This document shows positions 4,634 to 6,527 of a stretch of DNA of 6,527 nt, piece by piece. The notes beneath the pieces were generated by a model that saw nothing but the letters and a program-made list of their open reading frames with translations, searched no databases and had not been told where the DNA came from. This DNA is from Polaromonas sp. (GTDB lineage Bacteria; Pseudomonadota; Gammaproteobacteria; Burkholderiales; Burkholderiaceae_C). The stretch covers positions 1 through 6,527 of the forward strand of contig JAJAYS010000098.1 in assembly GCA_026786065.1 (NCBI GenBank), in the 5' to 3' direction. The stretch's first letter is position 1; every line of letters begins with the position of its first letter. The position numbers were made by a program, and so were the translations under genes.

Positions 4634-5922
4634 GACTTGGGCTTGCTGGCGAGCCGGGCTGGCGCGGGGCGGGGCGGCCGACGCAGTGCGCTGGCGCCGA
4701 AGGCTGCCGGTGCTCCTGCTTGGCGGCCCGACGCTGCGCTTGATTCTGCGCTCGGCGCTGCCCCAGGGACTCTCTGCCTAACTCCCGGCGGGCTGTGATC
4801 ACGCGGGCTCTGGCGGTCCGCTGCGTTGTTTTTCTTGCCAATAGCGGGGCTATTGGCTGCAAAAAGACGCCTTGCGGCCCATCCCGATCCGCGTGCCACA
4901 GCGCCGCCAGAGTTATGCAGAGGGTCCCTAGATGACGCGCTCGGCAGCGCGCTCGAAGCACACGCATACGCAGGTGCAGGTGCAGGTGCAGATGTCGTCG
5001 CAGACGTTGCCGCAGCCGCAGGCGTCGCCGCAGCGCTGGCGGCCCAGGCGCGCAGCACCGCGTAGCTGCGCCACGGCTTCCACGGCTGCGAGGCCAGTTC
5101 GGCTTCGCGCGCCGGGTTGCGCGCGGCCTGCACGCTGAGCGCCTTGTGCAGCGCCACGTCGCCGGCCGGAAACGCATCGGGCCAGCGCAGCGCCCGCATG
5201 GCGATGTACTGCGCAGTCCAGTCGCCAATACCGGGCAGCGATTTCAGCAGTCGGGCGGTCGCCGGCACATCGACGCCAGCGTGCAACTGCAGTTGCCCGC
5301 TGTGCACCGCGCGCGCCAGAGAGACCATGGCGGCTTGCCGCTGGCGCACGATACCCAAGCTGGCGAGACTGGACTGGCCGCCCAGCATGTCGGCGTCGGT
5401 GCCAAGACCGGCGAGCGCGGCCGGTGTCGGAAACAGCCGGTTCAACTGCGGCCAGGGCGTCGCAACCGGTGCACCGAAGCGCGCCACCAGCCGCCCCGCC
5501 AGCGTGCGCGCCGCGGCTACGGTGATCTGCTGGCCGAGCACCGCGCGCACCGCCAGCTCGAAGCCGTCGAGCGCTCCCGGCACGCGCAGGCCGTCGCCCG
5601 TCGGAAAGCTGGCGTGCAGTACCGCGTTGATGGCCTGCGGGTCGGCGTCCAGGTCGAACAGTGCCCGCACTCTGGCAATCAGCAGCGGCAGCGCCGCGCA
5701 CAGGGAGTCGCTGACCTCGCGCTGCAACTGCGTGCCCGGCTGGTCGAAGCTGGCGCGCAGCCAGCCGCTGTGAACCCGGCCGCCCGATTCGAGCTCGAGC
5801 GTGCGCAGGATCCAGCCGCTTTGCGCGCCACCCGTCATCGCTTCGATGCCGTCAATCGCGCGCCGGCCGAAAAACGCCAGCATCGCCGGCACGTCATAGG
5901 GCGGGCGGTAGCCGAGCCGCAC
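4621..5922 (-). CDS. alkA: AlkA-type DNA-3-methyladenine glycosylase II domain, detached from Ada part and with an abnormal C-terminus
   Basis: The frame begins with LGYRPPYDVPAMLAFFGRRAIDGIE, which lines up with the first residues of E. coli AlkA (LNWQPPYDWSWMLGFL). It then shows AVLGQQITVAAARTLAGRLVARFG (127-149), the helix-hairpin-helix LKSLPGIGDWTAQYIAMRAL (226-245), the catalytic Asp255 in FPAGDVALHKAL, and WKPWRSYAVLRAW (281-293), the normal family end. The enzyme removes 3-methyladenine and related alkylated bases from DNA. The GTG at 5922 is the first in-frame start, but it corresponds to an internal Val of the intact fusion and has no visible ribosome binding site. From about residue 295 the protein is abnormal: an Ala/Thr/Pro tail with an Ala-Pro repeat, then about 55 residues encoded by the inverted-repeat element, then an Ala/Arg/Pro stretch to residue 433. 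The catalytic core is intact; whether it is made is uncertain. Confidence 0.8.
   Translation of the reverse strand: MRLGYRPPYDVPAMLAFFGRRAIDGIEAMTGGAQSGWILRTLELESGGRVHSGWLRASFDQPGTQLQREVSDSLCAALPLLIARVRALFDLDADPQAINAVLHASFPTGDGLRVPGALDGFELAVRAVLGQQITVAAARTLAGRLVARFGAPVATPWPQLNRLFPTPAALAGLGTDADMLGGQSSLASLGIVRQRQAAMVSLARAVHSGQLQLHAGVDVPATARLLKSLPGIGDWTAQYIAMRALRWPDAFPAGDVALHKALSVQAARNPAREAELASQPWKPWRSYAVLRAWAASAAATPAAAATSATTSAPAPAPAYACASSALPSASSRDPLHNSGGAVARGSGWAARRLFAANSPAIGKKNNAADRQSPRDHSPPGVRQRVPGAAPSAESSAASGRQAGAPAAFGASALRRPPRPAPARLASKPKSLLF
4765..4929. repeat. 165-bp element with terminal inverted repeats, copy 2 (inside AlkA reading frame)
   Basis: The ends are AGGGACTCTCTGCC (4765-4778) and TGCAGAGGGTCCCT (4916-4929), inverted repeats with two mismatches in 14. 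The last 14 bases are identical to those of copy 1. The central stem is GCCAATAG / CTATTGGC (8 bp, 5-base loop), where copy 1 has GCCGATAG / CTATCGGC. Both sides changed together, so pairing is kept. A-rich sequence again follows the stem. The element is read in frame as part of the abnormal AlkA tail on the minus strand. Confidence 0.85.
4964..4993. repeat. Hexanucleotide GCAGGT tandem repeat
   Basis: Three perfect GCAGGT units (4970-4987) are flanked by one imperfect unit on each side (GCATAC and GCAGAT). On the minus strand they encode alternating Ala and Pro in the tail of the AlkA frame, between the family's normal end and the inverted-repeat element. Such a repeat can gain or lose units without a frameshift. 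Confidence 0.75.
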
Positions 5923-6479
5923 CGTGATGCCCGCCGTCCTGCGCCCGACTTGGCCCGCGCCACTTCGGTGACCGGCAGCCGGGTGTCGGTCAGCAACTGC
6001 TTGGCCGTCAGCAGCCGCCGGGTCTGCAGGTATTGCAGCGGCGACACGCCGAACTGCGCCTCAAAAATGCGCCGCAGGTGGCGGGTGCTGACGCCCATGC
6101 GGGCGGCCAGGCTGTTTAGCGTGGAGCCTTGCACTGCTGCGGGCGGCCTGGTGTGCCCGTGATCGAGCCACTGCGCCGCCTGCTGCGCCAGAAGGCTGCT
6201 GGCGTCGTGCATCGACCACTTCAAGGTCTGCGGGGCCAGCTCGGGCCGGCAACGCAGGAAGGGGCGAAAGCCGGCCTGTTCGGCCTGCGCGGCCAGATAA
6301 AAAAACCGGCAGTTTTCGGGCTTGGGCGTTTTGACGCGGCACACCGGTCGGCAATAAATGCCGGTCGAGCTGACGCCGGTAAAAAAGCGGCCGTCGATAC
6401 GTGCGTCGCGGGCTTTTAAAGCCAGGTAGCAGGCGGCGGCTTCAAGCGCGCGGCCAGGCTGACTGGAGGCGGTTTTCAT
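5835..6479 (-). CDS. Ada metal-binding domain plus truncated AraC-type helix-turn-helix (5' part of a broken ada-alkA fusion)
   Basis: From ATG 6479, residues 7-84 are an Ada N-terminal domain. RIDGRFFTGVSSTGIYCRPVCRVKTPKP matches the E. coli Ada zinc site that repairs methyl phosphotriesters. Cys43 and Cys47 correspond to Cys38 (acceptor) and Cys42, and Cys77 to Cys72, but the Cys69 position is Phe74 (GFRPFLRC). Residues about 118-176 are the first half of an AraC-type DNA-binding domain (LNSLAARMGVSTRHLRRIFEAQFGVSPLQYLQTRRL, then LLTDTRLPVTEVARA). It stops where the second recognition helix should follow; the last 38 residues are out-of-frame AlkA sequence. Intact relatives continue as one protein into AlkA. 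The ATG is preferred over an in-frame GTG at 6512 because the domain starts just after it and a TATCAT box lies seven bases upstream. Probably a pseudogene fragment. Confidence 0.78.
   Translation of the reverse strand: MKTASSQPGRALEAAACYLALKARDARIDGRFFTGVSSTGIYCRPVCRVKTPKPENCRFFYLAAQAEQAGFRPFLRCRPELAPQTLKWSMHDASSLLAQQAAQWLDHGHTRPPAAVQGSTLNSLAARMGVSTRHLRRIFEAQFGVSPLQYLQTRRLLTAKQLLTDTRLPVTEVARAKSGAGRRASRCGSATARPMTCRRCWRFSAGARLTASKR
5929..5951 (-). other. Deletion/frameshift junction in the ada-alkA fusion gene
   Basis: Upstream the frame ends its family match at VTEVARA (codon 5954-5952). Downstream the match resumes in a different frame at ITVRLGYRPPYD (from 5928). Fusion homologues, as I recall them, have roughly 35-45 residues here, covering the second AraC helix-turn-helix; only about eight codons of sequence remain. 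The missing length is therefore about 80-110 bases and is not a multiple of three. Confidence 0.75.
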
Positions 6480-6486
6480 TCGCTGG

Positions 6487-6492
6487 ATGATA
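6487..6492 (-). promoter_or_regulatory. Possible -10 box (TATCAT) of the Ada-like gene
   Basis: On the minus strand TATCAT lies seven bases before the ATG at 6479, again the spacing of a leaderless message. No Shine-Dalgarno sequence is present. No clear -35 box is seen 17 bases upstream, where the sequence falls within a palindrome that could hold an activator or repressor. Confidence 0.3.
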
Positions 6493-6504
6493 AGCCGCGC
6501 CTGC

Positions 6505-6520
6505 AATGGCACTAGCCATT
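6505..6520. promoter_or_regulatory. Palindrome upstream of the Ada-like gene (possible operator)
   Basis: AATGGC-ACTA-GCCATT is a perfect 6-bp inverted repeat with a 4-base spacer, centred about 33 bases before the start codon, at the place a -35 element or regulator site would occupy. It does not resemble the E. coli Ada box. One 6-bp palindrome can occur by chance. Confidence 0.3.
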
Positions 6521-6527
6521 TCCGGAC

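Noticed and set aside
4928..5701. 257-codon minus-strand frame over AlkA ending at the repeat element
   Set aside because: It is a shifted frame of the AlkA core; the catalytic Asp and helix-hairpin-helix are in the other frame.
5146..6162. 338-codon plus-strand frame opposite ada-alkA
   Set aside because: Its composition is Arg/Gln/His-rich noise, and the minus strand carries well-recognised AlkA and AraC motifs over the same bases.
6480..6512. Longer start (GTG at 6512) for the Ada-like protein
   Set aside because: The added 11 residues match nothing in the family, and the region carries a palindrome and a possible -10 box, so it is more likely promoter DNA.

Overview
This window is GC-rich, and its proteins and dispersed repeats point to a beta-proteobacterium of the order Burkholderiales, most likely the family Comamonadaceae. 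That placement rests on protein resemblance and on my recollection of the repeat families; no database was searched.

Left part (1-2213): a piece of a type II secretion (general secretory pathway) locus. Reading leftwards on the minus strand, gspG (major pseudopilin), gspH and gspI (minor pseudopilins) lie in order, and the operon runs out of the window, presumably into gspJ. A short gspC-type inner-membrane gene is divergent, on the plus strand. Together these genes would build the periplasmic pseudopilus and the inner-membrane link to the secretin. Repeats break up the locus: an 84-bp tandem repeat with terminator-like hairpins lies between gspG and gspH, a further copy follows gspI, and a 164-bp element with terminal inverted repeats fills almost all of the gspC/gspG divergent promoter region.

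Middle (2214-4515): a DUF1345-type membrane protein on the plus strand meets, tail to tail with a 29-bp overlap, a two-gene minus-strand unit. That unit is ogt (O6-alkylguanine-DNA alkyltransferase) followed by an EamA/DMT-family transporter whose TTG start overlaps the ogt stop.

Right part (4516-6527): a minus-strand gene for a combined alkylation-response protein (Ada metal-binding domain, AraC-type helix-turn-helix, AlkA DNA glycosylase) that has been damaged. A small deletion/frameshift near 5929-5951 separates the Ada/AraC part from the AlkA part. The glycosylase reading frame also runs at its 3' end into a second, 165-bp copy of the terminal-inverted-repeat element. With ogt next door this is an alkylation-damage repair cluster.

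I see no complete new multi-gene system. The most interesting signals are (i) the 164/165-bp element, whose two copies keep a central hairpin with a compensated base pair, (ii) the 84-bp repeat, which can fold either as a terminator or as a competing larger hairpin between gspG and gspH, and (iii) the broken Ada-AlkA gene, which also lacks one expected zinc-ligand cysteine.
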